A stretch of DNA of 49,032 nucleotides from Mycobacterium attenuatum (GTDB lineage: Bacteria > Actinomycetota > Actinomycetes > Mycobacteriales > Mycobacteriaceae): the NCBI RefSeq assembly GCF_900566085.1, contig NZ_UPHT01000163.1, positions 1 through 49,032 of the forward strand. Direction: 5' to 3'. Position numbers and translations under genes: made by a program. The notes under the pieces were generated by a model. The model was not told the DNA's origin and ran no database searches. It saw nothing but the letters and a program-made list of their open reading frames with translations. Positions 8,551 through 17,750 of the stretch are shown here, piece by piece (within the stretch, counting starts at the first letter, position 1; every line of letters starts with the position of its first letter).

Positions 8551-9506
8551 CCGTGGACTTTGCGCTCGACCAACAACAACGCGATTTCGCCGCCAGCATC
8601 GACGCGGCGCTGGGCGCAGCGGATCTGCCCGGCGCGGTGCGTGCCTGGTCGGCGGGTGACACGGCGCCCGGCCGCAAGGTGTGGCAGCAGCTGGCCAACC
8701 TCGGTGTTTCCGCGCTCAACGTGCCGGAGCAGTTCGACGGCCTGGGCGCCGGTCCGGTAGACCTGGTGGTCGCGCTGGAACGGCTCGGCCGCTGGTGCGT
8801 GCCCGGCCCCGTCGCTGAATCCATTGCCGTCGCACCGGTTTTGCTGGCCAATGACGATCAGGCCGATCGGTGCGCCGGGCTGGCCTCCGGCGAGTTGATC
8901 GCCACCGTCGCGCTGCCGCCCCAGGTGCCGCGGGCGGCCGACGCCGACGCCGCCGGGCTGGTGCTACTGGTGGGTCAGGCCGATGTCGGCGAAGGCAAGC
9001 CGGTCCAGCGCCACGAGTCCGTCGACCCCAGCCGCCGCCTTTACGACGTGACGCCAGCTGGCGAGCCGTGGCAGGCCTCGAAGTCAATCGTGCAGCGCGC
9101 CTACGAGTTCGGTGTATTGGCCACGGCGGCGCAACTGGTTGGTGCCGCCGAAGCCCTGCTGACCGCCGCCGTTGACTATGCCAAGCAGCGGACGCAGTTC
9201 GGCCGGGTCATCGGCTCGTATCAGGCGATCAAGCACAAACTCGCCGACGTCCACATCGCGATCGAGCTCGCTCGTCCGCTGGTGTACGGCGCGGCCTTGT
9301 CGCTGCAGCCTCGTGACGTCAGCGCCGCCAAAGTTGCGGCCGGCGAGGCGGGTCTGCTGGCGGCCCGCTCCGCGTTACAAACCCATGGCGCAATCGGATT
9401 CACCCAGGAACACGACCTGTCGCTGGGGCTGTTGAGGGTGCAGGCCCTGCGCTGCGCCTGGGGTACGCCGCAACAGCATCGACGCCGAGTGCTGGAGGCG
9501 TTATGA
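8547..9506 (+). CDS. fadE32: Acyl-CoA dehydrogenase FadE32
   Basis: This is a 319-residue short ACAD with a recognisable DFALDQQQRDFAASIDAAL N-terminus and KQRTQFGRVIGSYQAIKHK in the last third. It lacks part of the middle domain, as expected for the partner subunit of a heteromeric ACAD. GTG at 8547 overlaps the fadE31 stop (GTGA) and gives exactly the length I recall for Rv3563. A second GTG at 8553 is possible. The frame is open upstream into fadE31, but that extension is the wrong phase of fadE31 and is not coding. It probably assembles with FadE31. Confidence 0.92.
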   Translation: MTVDFALDQQQRDFAASIDAALGAADLPGAVRAWSAGDTAPGRKVWQQLANLGVSALNVPEQFDGLGAGPVDLVVALERLGRWCVPGPVAESIAVAPVLLANDDQADRCAGLASGELIATVALPPQVPRAADADAAGLVLLVGQADVGEGKPVQRHESVDPSRRLYDVTPAGEPWQASKSIVQRAYEFGVLATAAQLVGAAEALLTAAVDYAKQRTQFGRVIGSYQAIKHKLADVHIAIELARPLVYGAALSLQPRDVSAAKVAAGEAGLLAARSALQTHGAIGFTQEHDLSLGLLRVQALRCAWGTPQQHRRRVLEAL

Positions 9507-9557
9507 CCCGCGCCGGCGACGACTTAAAGCGCAGCGATGCGGGGGAGATCGACGCTC

Positions 9558-10508
9558 ATGACTGACGAACGGGAGTTGCTGCGCGATACCGTCGCGGCTT
9601 TGGTAGCCAAGCATGCCGGCCCCGCGGCGGTACGTGCCGCCATGGAGTCCGATCGCGGCTACGACGAGTCCCTGTGGCGGCTGTTGTGCGACCAGGTCGG
9701 CGCCGCCGCACTGGTGATCCCCGAGGAGCTTGGCGGGGCCGGTGGTGAATTGGCCGACGCAGCAACGGTTTTGCAGGAATTGGGCCGGGCGCTGGTGCCC
9801 TCCCCATTGCTGGGCACCATCCTGGCGGAGCTGGCCCTGCTGGCCGCACCGGAGCCGGATGCCGAAACGCTCGCACGGCTGGCCGAGGGCGTCACGATCG
9901 GGGCGTTGGTACTCGACCCGGACTACGTAATCAACGGTGACGTCGCCGACGTCGTCATCGCCGCGAACGAGGGCCAACTGAGTAGGTGGACTCGCTTCAC
10001 GGCGCGGCCCCTCGCCACCATGGATCCCACCCGCCGGCTGACCCGCATGCAGCCGCAGGACACCGAGGCGATCGGCACCGACCCGGGTCTGGCCCACCTC
10101 GCGGCAATCCTGCTGGCCGCCGAGCAGACCGGCGCCGCCGAACGCTGCTTGGAGCTGACCGTCGAATACACCAAGAGCCGAGTGCAATTCGGTCGCCCCA
10201 TCGGCAGCTTTCAGGCACTCAAGCATCGGATGGCCGATCTGTACGTGACCGTCGCCACGGCGCGGGCCGTCGTCGCCGAAGCCTGCAACGACGCCACGCC
10301 TACCAACGCCGCCACCGCGCGGCTGGCCGCCTGCGAAGCCCTCAGCGCAGTGGCCGCCGAGGGCATCCAATTGCACGGTGGCATCGCAATCACCTGGGAA
10401 CATGACATGCATCTGTATTTCAAACGGGCACATGGCAGCGCGCACCTGCTGGACACGCCGCCAGACCTGCTGCGGCAACTCGAGTCCGAGGCGCTTCCCA
10501 CACCATGA
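9558..10508 (+). CDS. fadE33: Acyl-CoA dehydrogenase FadE33
   Basis: This is a 316-residue short ACAD with MTDERELLRDTVAALVAKHA at the start, PEELGGAGGELADAATVLQE, and KSRVQFGRPIGSFQALKHRM near residue 210. It is the third subunit gene of the FadE31/32/33 set. The ATG at 9558 follows a GGGGGAG stretch and matches the family N-terminus; an in-frame ATG at 9537 would add seven residues (MRGRSTL). A gap of about 50 bases separates it from fadE32, the only real break in the operon. Its TGA overlaps the aspB ATG. Confidence 0.92.
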   Translation: MTDERELLRDTVAALVAKHAGPAAVRAAMESDRGYDESLWRLLCDQVGAAALVIPEELGGAGGELADAATVLQELGRALVPSPLLGTILAELALLAAPEPDAETLARLAEGVTIGALVLDPDYVINGDVADVVIAANEGQLSRWTRFTARPLATMDPTRRLTRMQPQDTEAIGTDPGLAHLAAILLAAEQTGAAERCLELTVEYTKSRVQFGRPIGSFQALKHRMADLYVTVATARAVVAEACNDATPTNAATARLAACEALSAVAAEGIQLHGGIAITWEHDMHLYFKRAHGSAHLLDTPPDLLRQLESEALPTP

Positions 10509-11671
10509 CCCATCGTGTCGCACTGCGCGCGGGCATTCCGCCGTTCCATGTGATGGATGTCTGGCTGGCGGCTGCCGAGCGTCAGCGCACCCACGGCGAC
10601 CTGGTCAACCTCTCGGCCGGTCAGCCCAGCGCCGGGGCTCCGGAACCGGTACGGGCCGCCGCGGCCGCGACGCTGCATCTCAACCAGCTGGGTTATACCG
10701 TGGCCCTTGGCCTTCCAGAACTACGCACCGCAATCGCGGCCGACTACGAGCGTCGGTACGGCATCCCCGTCGGCCCCGATGCGGTGGTGGTCACCACCGG
10801 TTCCTCGGGCGGCTTCCTGCTGACCTTTTTGGCATGCTTCGACGTCGGCGACCGGGTCGCGATGGCCAGCCCCGGCTATCCGTGTTACCGGAACATCTTG
10901 TCGGCGTTGGGATGTGAGGTGGTGGAGATACCGTGCGGGCCGGCGACGCGGTTTCAGCCCACCGTGCAGATGCTCGCCGAACTCGACCCGCCGGTGCGGG
11001 GGCTGGTCGTAGCCAGCCCGGCCAATCCCACCGGGACGGTCATTCCACCCGAGGAGCTGGCGGCGATCACGTCGTGGTGCGACGCGTCCGGGGTCCGGCT
11101 GATCAGCGACGAGGTCTATCACGGCCTGGTCTATCAGGGAGCACCGCTGACCAGCTGCGCTTGGCAGACCTCACGGAATGCGGTCGTGGTCAATAGCTTT
11201 TCCAAGTACTACGCGATGACGGGCTGGCGACTCGGCTGGCTGTTGGTGCCGGCGGAGCTGCGCCGGGCCGTCGACTGCCTCACCGGCAACTTCACCATCT
11301 GCCCGCCGGTGCTGTCGCAGATTGCCGCGGTATCGGCGTTCACGCCCGAGGCGATTGCTGAGGCCGACGGCAATCTGCGGCACTATGCGCTCAACCGCTC
11401 GATACTGCTCGACGGCCTGCGGCGCATCGGTATCGACCGGCTGGCTCCCGCCGACGGCGCGTTCTACGTCTACGCCGATGTTTCGGGCTTCACCGCTGAC
11501 TCGTTGGCTTTCTGCTCGAGGTTGCTGGCAGACACCGGTGTGGCGATCGCGCCGGGAGTCGACTTCGACACATGGTCGGGCGACTCGTTCGTCCGGATGT
11601 CGTTCGCCGGACCGACCGGCGACATCGAAGAAGCGTTGCGCCGTATGGGTTCCTGGCTGCCGAGCCGCTGA
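10505..11671 (+). CDS. aspB: PLP-dependent aminotransferase, AspB-like (Rv3565 counterpart)
   Basis: This is a 388-residue fold-type I class I/II aminotransferase. The PLP lysine is Lys234 in NSFSKYYAMTGWRLGW, with SPANPTG and ISDEVYHGLVY upstream and a C-terminal RMSFAGP containing the substrate-binding Arg. ATG overlaps the fadE33 stop by four bases, so it is the last gene of the C/D-ring operon. Its amino donor and its role in sterol catabolism are not known from the sequence. The conserved position suggests a function tied to the pathway, but an ordinary aspartate/alanine aminotransferase is equally possible. Confidence 0.9.
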   Translation: MTHRVALRAGIPPFHVMDVWLAAAERQRTHGDLVNLSAGQPSAGAPEPVRAAAAATLHLNQLGYTVALGLPELRTAIAADYERRYGIPVGPDAVVVTTGSSGGFLLTFLACFDVGDRVAMASPGYPCYRNILSALGCEVVEIPCGPATRFQPTVQMLAELDPPVRGLVVASPANPTGTVIPPEELAAITSWCDASGVRLISDEVYHGLVYQGAPLTSCAWQTSRNAVVVNSFSKYYAMTGWRLGWLLVPAELRRAVDCLTGNFTICPPVLSQIAAVSAFTPEAIAEADGNLRHYALNRSILLDGLRRIGIDRLAPADGAFYVYADVSGFTADSLAFCSRLLADTGVAIAPGVDFDTWSGDSFVRMSFAGPTGDIEEALRRMGSWLPSR

Positions 11672-11734
11672 TCCACGAGATCGATGTATTGCAGACAAAG
11701 TGCGACCTGCAAAACGTCGACCTCGGTGAAGCCG

Positions 11735-12559
11735 CTACGCGATCGCCTGGTCGATACGCGCCTCGAGCACGCCACGTTCCAGTTCTGCAAGGTTGATCCC
11801 GAACCGTGAACTCAGCGCATCGACAACCGCGGCCGCGTCGTTGAACACGATTTTCTCGGTCCCACCGCGGTGATGAATGGCCAGGGTCCGGCCCGTCAAG
11901 TTCCATCGCGCGTCATCGGTCACTAGGGCAGCCATCAAGCCGGTGACGAAGTGCGACGACGGATGCGTCGAGACGAACCAACTGCCCACCTTCAAGTCGA
12001 TCTGCGGCCGGCCGACCGTGCTGAACTCGTAGAGCGGCTGCCAGTCGTCGCGAACCAATGCCTGCAGCACCAGGCCGTCACCGCGGTCATCGAGCCGATA
12101 CGGTTCGTGCGTCGTTTGCTGGATGCTCCGGGTCTCGAGCCGCAGCGGCGACGGCGGCGTCTGGCCGCCGAATCCGACGTCGACCAGATACGAACCGTGC
12201 GAGCCGGGGAAAGTCACTGCGAGCGCGGTATGGGTCTGCGCCGGCGGCGGGGCACCCGGTGGCGCCATCCACACCACTCGGCCGGCCAGCCGCCGCAGCC
12301 GAAACCCGAGCTCGGCCAGCACGTCGGCCATCAGCCCGTTGTGCTCATAGCAATAGCCGCCGCGGCGGCGGTGAACGAGCTTGTCCATGAGCGCTTCTGG
12401 ACTCAGGTCGTCGACCGGCACCCCCATCAGCGGATCGAGGTTCTCGAACGGAATTGCCCTGATGTGGGCGCTCACCAGCTCCCGCAACACCGGCAAGGTG
12501 GGTTCGGCGGGGCCGCGGTAGCCGATGCGTTCGAAGTACGCGTTGAGATCCAGCGCCAT
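11735..12559 (-). CDS. nat: Arylamine N-acetyltransferase
   Basis: This is a 274-residue NAT with the Cys-His-Asp triad at the canonical mycobacterial positions: Cys70 (RRGGYCYEHNG), His110 (QTHTAL) and Asp127 (YLVDVGFGG). NATs transfer acetyl or propionyl from CoA to arylamines and hydrazines such as isoniazid. In mycobacteria the gene is linked to cholesterol catabolism, which supplies propionyl-CoA. In M. tuberculosis nat is the last gene of the hsa operon; here about 7 kb of other genes separate it from hsaB, so it needs its own promoter in the 88-base gap shared with the divergent DsbA-like gene. It is slightly shorter than the 283 residues of the tuberculosis enzyme. Confidence 0.94.
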   Translation of the reverse strand: MALDLNAYFERIGYRGPAEPTLPVLRELVSAHIRAIPFENLDPLMGVPVDDLSPEALMDKLVHRRRGGYCYEHNGLMADVLAELGFRLRRLAGRVVWMAPPGAPPPAQTHTALAVTFPGSHGSYLVDVGFGGQTPPSPLRLETRSIQQTTHEPYRLDDRGDGLVLQALVRDDWQPLYEFSTVGRPQIDLKVGSWFVSTHPSSHFVTGLMAALVTDDARWNLTGRTLAIHHRGGTEKIVFNDAAAVVDALSSRFGINLAELERGVLEARIDQAIA

Positions 12560-12600
12560 AGGGGCTATCTTGCTGGCTCGCGCACCACTTTCGACAGCCT

Positions 12601-12616
12601 ATACCCGAGGGGGTAT
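12601..12616. promoter_or_regulatory. Palindrome ATACCC-N4-GGGTAT, possible CsoR-family operator
   Basis: A perfect 6+6 inverted repeat, ATACCCGAGGGGGTAT, lies between the divergent starts of nat and the DsbA-like gene, 32 bases before the latter's GTG. C/G-cored ATACCC...GGGTAT palindromes are typical of CsoR-family repressors (copper- or persulfide-sensing). No such regulator is in the window. The link to either gene is inferred from position only. Confidence 0.45.
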
Positions 12617-12633
12617 CATGGCAGGAAAGCTGC

Positions 12634-12642
12634 AGAAGGAGG
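12634..12642 (+). promoter_or_regulatory. Strong ribosome binding site that sets the DsbA-like start
   Basis: AGAAGGAGG, nearly the full anti-16S complement, lies five bases before GTG at 12648 and 16 bases after the alternative ATG at 12618. It therefore favours the GTG as the real start. Confidence 0.7.
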
Positions 12643-12647
12643 AGCAA

Positions 12648-13256
12648 GTGGCTGACGTCGAGCTGTACATCGACCCGGTATGCCCATTCGCGTGGGCCGC
12701 TTCCCGATGGCTGCTCGATGCCGCGCGCAAGACGGATACCCCGGTCACGCTGCGGCAGATGAGCCTGGCCGTGCTGAACGAGGGCAACGACCTCAATCCG
12801 AAACAGCAGCAGATGATGGCTCGGTCACGACGGCTGGGACGGCTGTTCGCCGCCGTCGGCGTCGGGCATGGAGCGGACGCCTTCGCACGGCTTTACGACG
12901 CGGTCGGTACGCGTATCCATGTGCGCGGGGAAGAGATGTCCGCCGACGAGGTTCGTCAATCCCTGGCCGAATGCGGGCTTGACGAGTCACTGTCGGAATC
13001 GCTGGACGACGCCACGCTCGACGAGGCGGCACGGCAGGCCCATCAAGCCAGCCAGGATGTGCTGGGCGGCTCGGCTGGCAGCCCGATCATCGCGGTCGAC
13101 GGACGCGGGTTTTTCGGACCCGTACTGACTGGGCTACCCGGCAGCGACGACGGCGTCCGCCTGCTCGAGGCCATCCTCACCGCCGCGGCGACGCCCGAAT
13201 TCGCCGTGCTGCAACGGCCTTACCACGGGCCGCCCACCCTCGAAGAGGCTCGCTGA
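12648..13256 (+). CDS. DsbA-family mycothiol-dependent nitroreductase-like protein (Rv2466c paralogue)
   Basis: The product has 202 residues and resembles Rv2466c throughout: DP-x-CP near the N-terminus, SRWLLDAA, MSLAVLNEGND, MGTRIH-like VGTRIHVRGEE, QASQDVLGGSAGSPIIAVDG and FFGPVL. The active site is CPFA (Cys12-Pro-Phe-Ala15) instead of the CPWC of Rv2466c, so the resolving cysteine is missing and a monothiol (mycothiol-mixed-disulfide) mechanism is expected. The GTG start is chosen because AGAAGGAGG ends five bases before it; an ATG at 12618 lies in the same frame but has no ribosome site. It is probably a cytoplasmic redox enzyme. The next small gene starts at the base after its stop. 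Confidence 0.82.
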   Translation: MADVELYIDPVCPFAWAASRWLLDAARKTDTPVTLRQMSLAVLNEGNDLNPKQQQMMARSRRLGRLFAAVGVGHGADAFARLYDAVGTRIHVRGEEMSADEVRQSLAECGLDESLSESLDDATLDEAARQAHQASQDVLGGSAGSPIIAVDGRGFFGPVLTGLPGSDDGVRLLEAILTAAATPEFAVLQRPYHGPPTLEEAR

Positions 13257-13427
13257 ATGTGTCACGCCGTCGGGTGCCGAACCTGCGGGAAAGTGACCTG
13301 GGCCGGATGCGGCGCGCACGTGGACCAGGTGCGGGCGCTGGTCCCCGAAGAGCAGTGGTGTGCCGGCCACCCGAGGGAGTCGCTCAGACGGTTGTGGCAT
13401 CCGCGGCGGACCTGGCAGTCGCAATAA
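13257..13427 (+). CDS. Small cysteine-rich hypothetical protein (56 aa)
   Basis: ATG immediately follows the TGA of the DsbA-like gene and opens a 56-codon frame to TAA. The product begins MCHAVGCRTCGKVTWAGCG and has WCAGHP near residue 35. It has six cysteines, including Cys7-x2-Cys10, and three histidines, suggesting a small zinc-binding knuckle. Short actinobacterial proteins with a C-x2-C-GK-x-TWAGCG-x-H pattern are common and unassigned; that is my recollection of the family. Zero spacing implies translation coupled to the redox gene. Confidence 0.72.
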   Translation: MCHAVGCRTCGKVTWAGCGAHVDQVRALVPEEQWCAGHPRESLRRLWHPRRTWQSQ

Positions 13428-13676
13428 TCCGGCACTGATCGCGAGCTGGGTGCCGACCCCGCGCGTCGCGCCCCGCGCGCAATCGCAGCCAACAAATCCC
13501 CGGCGCACCTTGGATTGTCGCGCCGAGGCAGCCAATCAGGTTACTGGTCGAAGAGCGAACCCTGCGGTCCGGCCGACCGGTTTCGGCAACGATTGCCGCC
13601 GAACAGTATGCCCGTGAGTTCATATTCGCTACGCTTGACTCGCGACTCTCACGGCATGGAGGTAGAGCGCCAAGAA

Positions 13677-16600
13677 ATGGCTGACGCACCGGGGGCTGCC
13701 GGCTCGGCACCCGCACAGAGCGGGATCGCTGCGGAGTTGGCCTCCGCCGGTTTCGAAAACGCGCGCCAGGTGGCTCGTGGCGGCGCGGGGGTGGTGTACC
13801 GCTGTCGCGAGACGGCGCTGGGACGACATGTCGCGGTCAAAGTCCTGCCATCACATTTCGACGACGACAGCAGGGAACGCTTCCTACGCGAGGGCTATGC
13901 GATGGGCGGGCTCTCGGGGCATCCGAACATCGTCAACATCCTGCGGGTCGGCATCACCGAGAGCGGGCGGCCCTACATCGTGATGCCCTACTACGCGGCG
14001 GATTCGCTGGCGGTACGGTTGCGCCGCGAAGGGCCGATCCCCTGGCCGGAGGCCTTGGAGATCGGCGTGAAATTGTGCGGGGCGCTGGAAACCGCGCACC
14101 GGGCCGGCACCTTGCACCGCGATATCAAGCCGGCGAATGTGCTGGTCAACGACTACGGCGAGCCGCAGTTGACCGATTTTGGGATCGCCCATATCGAGGG
14201 CGGGTTTGAAACGGCGGTCGGGTTCTTCTCCGGCACGATCGACTACACCGCACCCGAGGTGATGACGGGTAATTCGGCGACGGTCGTCGCCGACGTTTAT
14301 TCGCTGGGCGCCACGCTTTACGCGCTGATCGCGGGCAGTGCCGCACATGAGCGCAAGAGGGGCGAAGACCTGGTCGCGCAATACCTGCGGATCAGTTCGA
14401 CCGGCGTTCCGGACCTGCGTCCGGACGGTATCCCGGACGCGGTGTGCTCGGCGATCGAGAAGGCGATGTCCATCGACCCGGCCGAACGGCCCGCGTCCGC
14501 CGCGGAACTGGGCCGTGAGCTGCAGGCGGCGCAGCGCCGCAATGGCTTGAAACCCGCTTCCATGGCGATCACCAACATGCGGGCACGCACGGCAGACACC
14601 TGCGCCGATGCCCCCGAAACACCTCCGGTATCGCCGGTGATAGTGACCCCGGAAGGTCAGGTGCCGCTGCGCACGTCCTCGACCGTTCCCCTCAAGGGCC
14701 CGCAACCCGCTGCTCAGGCCAGCGGCGCCGCTGCCATCAAGCCGCGGGAAGCCGCGGGCCCGGAGCCGTCGGCGCAGCCCGCTGATCCCCGGGAAGCACC
14801 GAGAACGGACACCGCATTTCAGGCCGGACACCTGGGTGACACCCAGGCACAGCTTCGGGCGTCCTCGCCCACCGGCGAGCGGGCCAAGGAGCCCGAGGAA
14901 CCCGAGGCGCTGACCGGCACGCCAGCAGCGATCGAGCCACCGAGTGTCTCTGGACCCCCGCCGGGTCCAGACGTGCCGCCGCCACGGGGACCGGTCGCGT
15001 CGTGGTTCGGCGATCCGCACCAGAAGCGCAACCGAATCCTGTTGACCGCCGCGGCAGCTGTGGTGGTGCTGCTAGCGGCCGGCGCCGTCTTCCTCGCCCT
15101 CTCACGCGACAACAGCGCCCACCCGACGGCCTCGCAACCGAGCACCCAGGCGCCGCTTCAGTGGAAGCCGATCACCAATGCGCGTGTCGCTCGCGACGCG
15201 GCGGCGACCACCCAAGTCGACGGCACGATCTGGATCTTCGGCGGGGTCCGGGCCGACGGCACCGTCACCGGTCTGCATGAGGGTTACGACCCGCTGATCG
15301 ACAGCTGGAAGGGCGGCGACGACTTGCCGGTTCCCGTTCAGCGCGCGATGGCGGTGACCTGGCAGGGAAACCCCATCGTGCTGGGCGGCTGGCGCACCGA
15401 GGGCACCAAAAAGGTTGCTACCGACCAGGTTTGGCGGGTAGTTAACAGCCGCTGGGTGGAGCTGCCGCATCTGTTGCAACCGCGGGCGGCCGCGGCCGCG
15501 GCGGTGGTGGGTGACCGCATCGTCGTCACCGGCGGGGTAGATGCCAACGGCGCACTGTTGAACACGACCGAGGTCTTCGACGGCAATTCGTGGACCCTCG
15601 GCGCCCCGATACCGACGCAGCGGCAGCTGCTGGCCGCGGCCTCGGACGGAAAGCTGGTGTACGCCGTGGGCGGGAACGACACGAAGTCCGATCTGGCGAC
15701 GGTGGAGGCATACGATCCGGCCGCGAAAACCTGGACCACGGTGGCCGATCTCGCCCAACCACGCAGTGACCTCAGCGTCGCGATCACCGACGGACGACTG
15801 GTGGCGGTCGGCGGGATGTCGGCGGGACAAGTCCTCAAGAGCGTGGCCGTGCTCGATCTGATGACCAGAACATAGGCCGGTTTGCCCGACATGGAGACCG
15901 CACGGCACGGAATGGCGGTCGACGCGGTCGAGAAGGCGGTGTACGCGATCGGCGGTTCGACCGGTGCCGGCGACGACCAGGCGACCTCGTCGGCCGAAAT
16001 GTTGAAGCTGCCGGCACGCAAGATCCAGCCGGCGGCACAGTGGCGGACGCTGCCCGACGCCCCGACGGCCAGGCTGATGATGGCCTGGACCGTGCTCGAC
16101 AACAAGATCTGGATCATGGGTGGCGTGCGGGAGGGGGTTGGCCTCACGACCGTCGAGAGCTACGAACCGCGCACCGGAGCCTGGCAGCCCGGGCCGCCAC
16201 TGCCCATCCCCTTGCACCACGCGGTGGCGGCAACTTACCGGGGCGAGGTGGTGGTTCTCGGTGGTGCGAGCGAGAACCTCGCGGACGCCTCCAAGAAGGT
16301 GTTCGCGCTGCGCGGCAACAGCTGGGTGGAGTTGCCCAGTCTTTCCCATCCCCGGGCGGCAGCGGCAGCGGCGGTGGTTGGTGACAAGCTGATCGTCGTC
16401 GGCGGGCAAAGCGCCAAGCAGCTCGTCCCGCAGACCGAGATTTTCGACGGCAGTTCGTGGCGGGACGCGCCGGATTTGCCAACGCCCCGCGAACATTTGG
16501 CTGCGGTGTCGGACGGCACCTACGTTTATGCGATTGGCGGGCGGTTCCTGTCGGCCGACAAGAACTCCGCAGCGTTCGAACGGCTCGACCCGCAATCGGG

Positions 16601-16889
16601 GAAATGGACGAAGTTGGTGGGCATGCCGACGCCGCGGGGAAGTTACGGCGCCACGTTCATCGACGGGCGAATCGTGGTGGCCGGCGGCGAGGAGCCAACG
16701 CGGGTGCTTGGTGTGGTCGAGATGTATGACATCGCGGACGGAAAGTGGAGCACGCTGCCCGCGCTGCCGACGCCACGGCACGCCGAGGTGGTCGCGACCG
16801 TGGGCAATACCGTGTACTGCCTTGGCGGCGCTAACCGGCCCACCCATGAAGGCCCGATCTCCACGGTCGAGGCCCTCGACTTCATGTAG
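13677..16889 (+). pseudogene. Membrane Ser/Thr protein kinase with extracellular kelch repeats, interrupted by one in-frame TAG
   Basis: One frame runs from 13677 to TAG at 16887-16889 and is broken only by TAG at 15873-15875. Residues about 30-285 form a Hanks-type kinase: Lys55 (VAVKVL), HRD with Asp149 (HRDIKPAN), DFG at 167-169, GTIDYTAPEV. A Pro/Ala-rich linker follows, then one membrane segment at about 452-478 (LLTAAAAVVVLLAAGAVFLAL), then kelch repeats with 12 Gly-Gly strands (IFGG, VLGG, VTGG and so on), enough for two six-bladed propellers. The TAG sits between the fifth and sixth strands where a kelch Trp is expected (MTRT-stop-AGLPDM). If real, the product is 732 residues, with kinase and membrane parts intact. 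Alternative start: ATG 13656. Confidence 0.8.
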
Positions 16890-17044
16890 CGCCGGCGCTT
16901 CACCCCACCAGCCGCGCAGCCCGCGAACGCTCACAGCCCGAAATCCGTTGCATGCCACTGCAAGATAGGTAAACTCGGTGCCGCCCAACCTGAGGCCCGC
17001 GCGAGCGATGCGAATGCGGCACGTAACGATCAGCCCCAAGGCTC

Positions 17045-17671
17045 TCAGCAGCGCGCGTACCGGACCGAAAGCACCTTCGCTTCGGCTGCTGCGGCCTCGT
17101 CCGGCGTCGCAACGCTCATGGCCTTGGTCACGAATTCCACCAGGGCAGAACGACTTTCCGGGTCTTGGAGCGGCGTTTCAGCCAACGTGTCGAGCAGTAG
17201 CGTGTATTGGGCCGACCGCGCCCGTTGCCGGGCGAGGTTCGCGATGACCAATATCTCGTCGGCGAGTTCTTGCTCCCCCATGCTTGTCGCCCCCGCGGAC
17301 AGATTGACCCGCTGGATTCTGCCGCCCAGGTCTGCCGACACCGACACGCACCCTTGCGGATTGGCCACCGTGACGACGCCGGACCCATGCTCGTCCGTCG
17401 TTTCGGCCAAGCCAGGAAAGCCCCCCGGCTCGGCGCCGGCAGCCTCAGCCTCGACCGGCACGGTATGGTCGCCGCCCGTCAAAACACGGTTTCTCGGGCG
17501 GCCGTACAAATCCAGAGTGGACAAACCATCGACACAGCCATCGGTGGGCGGCCAGTCCACCAGGGCGTCGGTCCGGCAGCTAGTGGGCTCTTGACGCCTC
17601 GGGCGCCCGTAGATATCGAGTGTGACCAGATCATCGAGGTAATCGTCGGTGCTGGGCCAGTCCATCATCAC
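17045..17671 (-). CDS. EspD/EspH-family ESX-1 secretion-associated protein
   Basis: This is a 208-residue protein. Its C-terminal two thirds match EspD (Rv3614c) and EspH (Rv3867): VANPQGCVSVS, GGRIQRVNL, ATSMGEQELADEILVIANLA, RQRARSAQYTLLLDTL and TPDEAAAAEAKVLSVRY. The N-terminal part is acidic and holds two related copies of a DWPxTDxxxDxLxTLDxYGRPR motif (residues about 4-25 and 39-60), an internal duplication not seen in EspD as I recall it. The GTG at 17671 follows GATGAGGAC; ATGs at 17668 and 17665 are equally possible. It is the third gene of an espA-espC-espD/H-like operon. EspD stabilises EspA and EspC in the cell; the same role is inferred here. Confidence 0.85.
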   Translation of the reverse strand: MMMDWPSTDDYLDDLVTLDIYGRPRRQEPTSCRTDALVDWPPTDGCVDGLSTLDLYGRPRNRVLTGGDHTVPVEAEAAGAEPGGFPGLAETTDEHGSGVVTVANPQGCVSVSADLGGRIQRVNLSAGATSMGEQELADEILVIANLARQRARSAQYTLLLDTLAETPLQDPESRSALVEFVTKAMSVATPDEAAAAEAKVLSVRYARC

Positions 17672-17750
17672 GTCCTCATCATTTGGTAGGGATGGCTAGT
17701 GGCGAGGTTGACAACGCCCTTGCCCACTGCGGCAATCGAATTGAACGTGC

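Noticed and set aside
9501..10523. 340-codon minus-strand frame
   Set aside because: It is antisense to fadE33 and has no similarity to known proteins.
13677..16889. Reassigned TAG codon as general explanation for the two interrupted genes
   Set aside because: TAG ends several intact genes here (cysS, PE_PGRS at 1066, the kelch frame itself), so it is read as stop.
15102..17039. 645-codon minus-strand frame
   Set aside because: It is antisense to the kelch repeats of the kinase gene. Arg/His-rich composition typical of a shadow.
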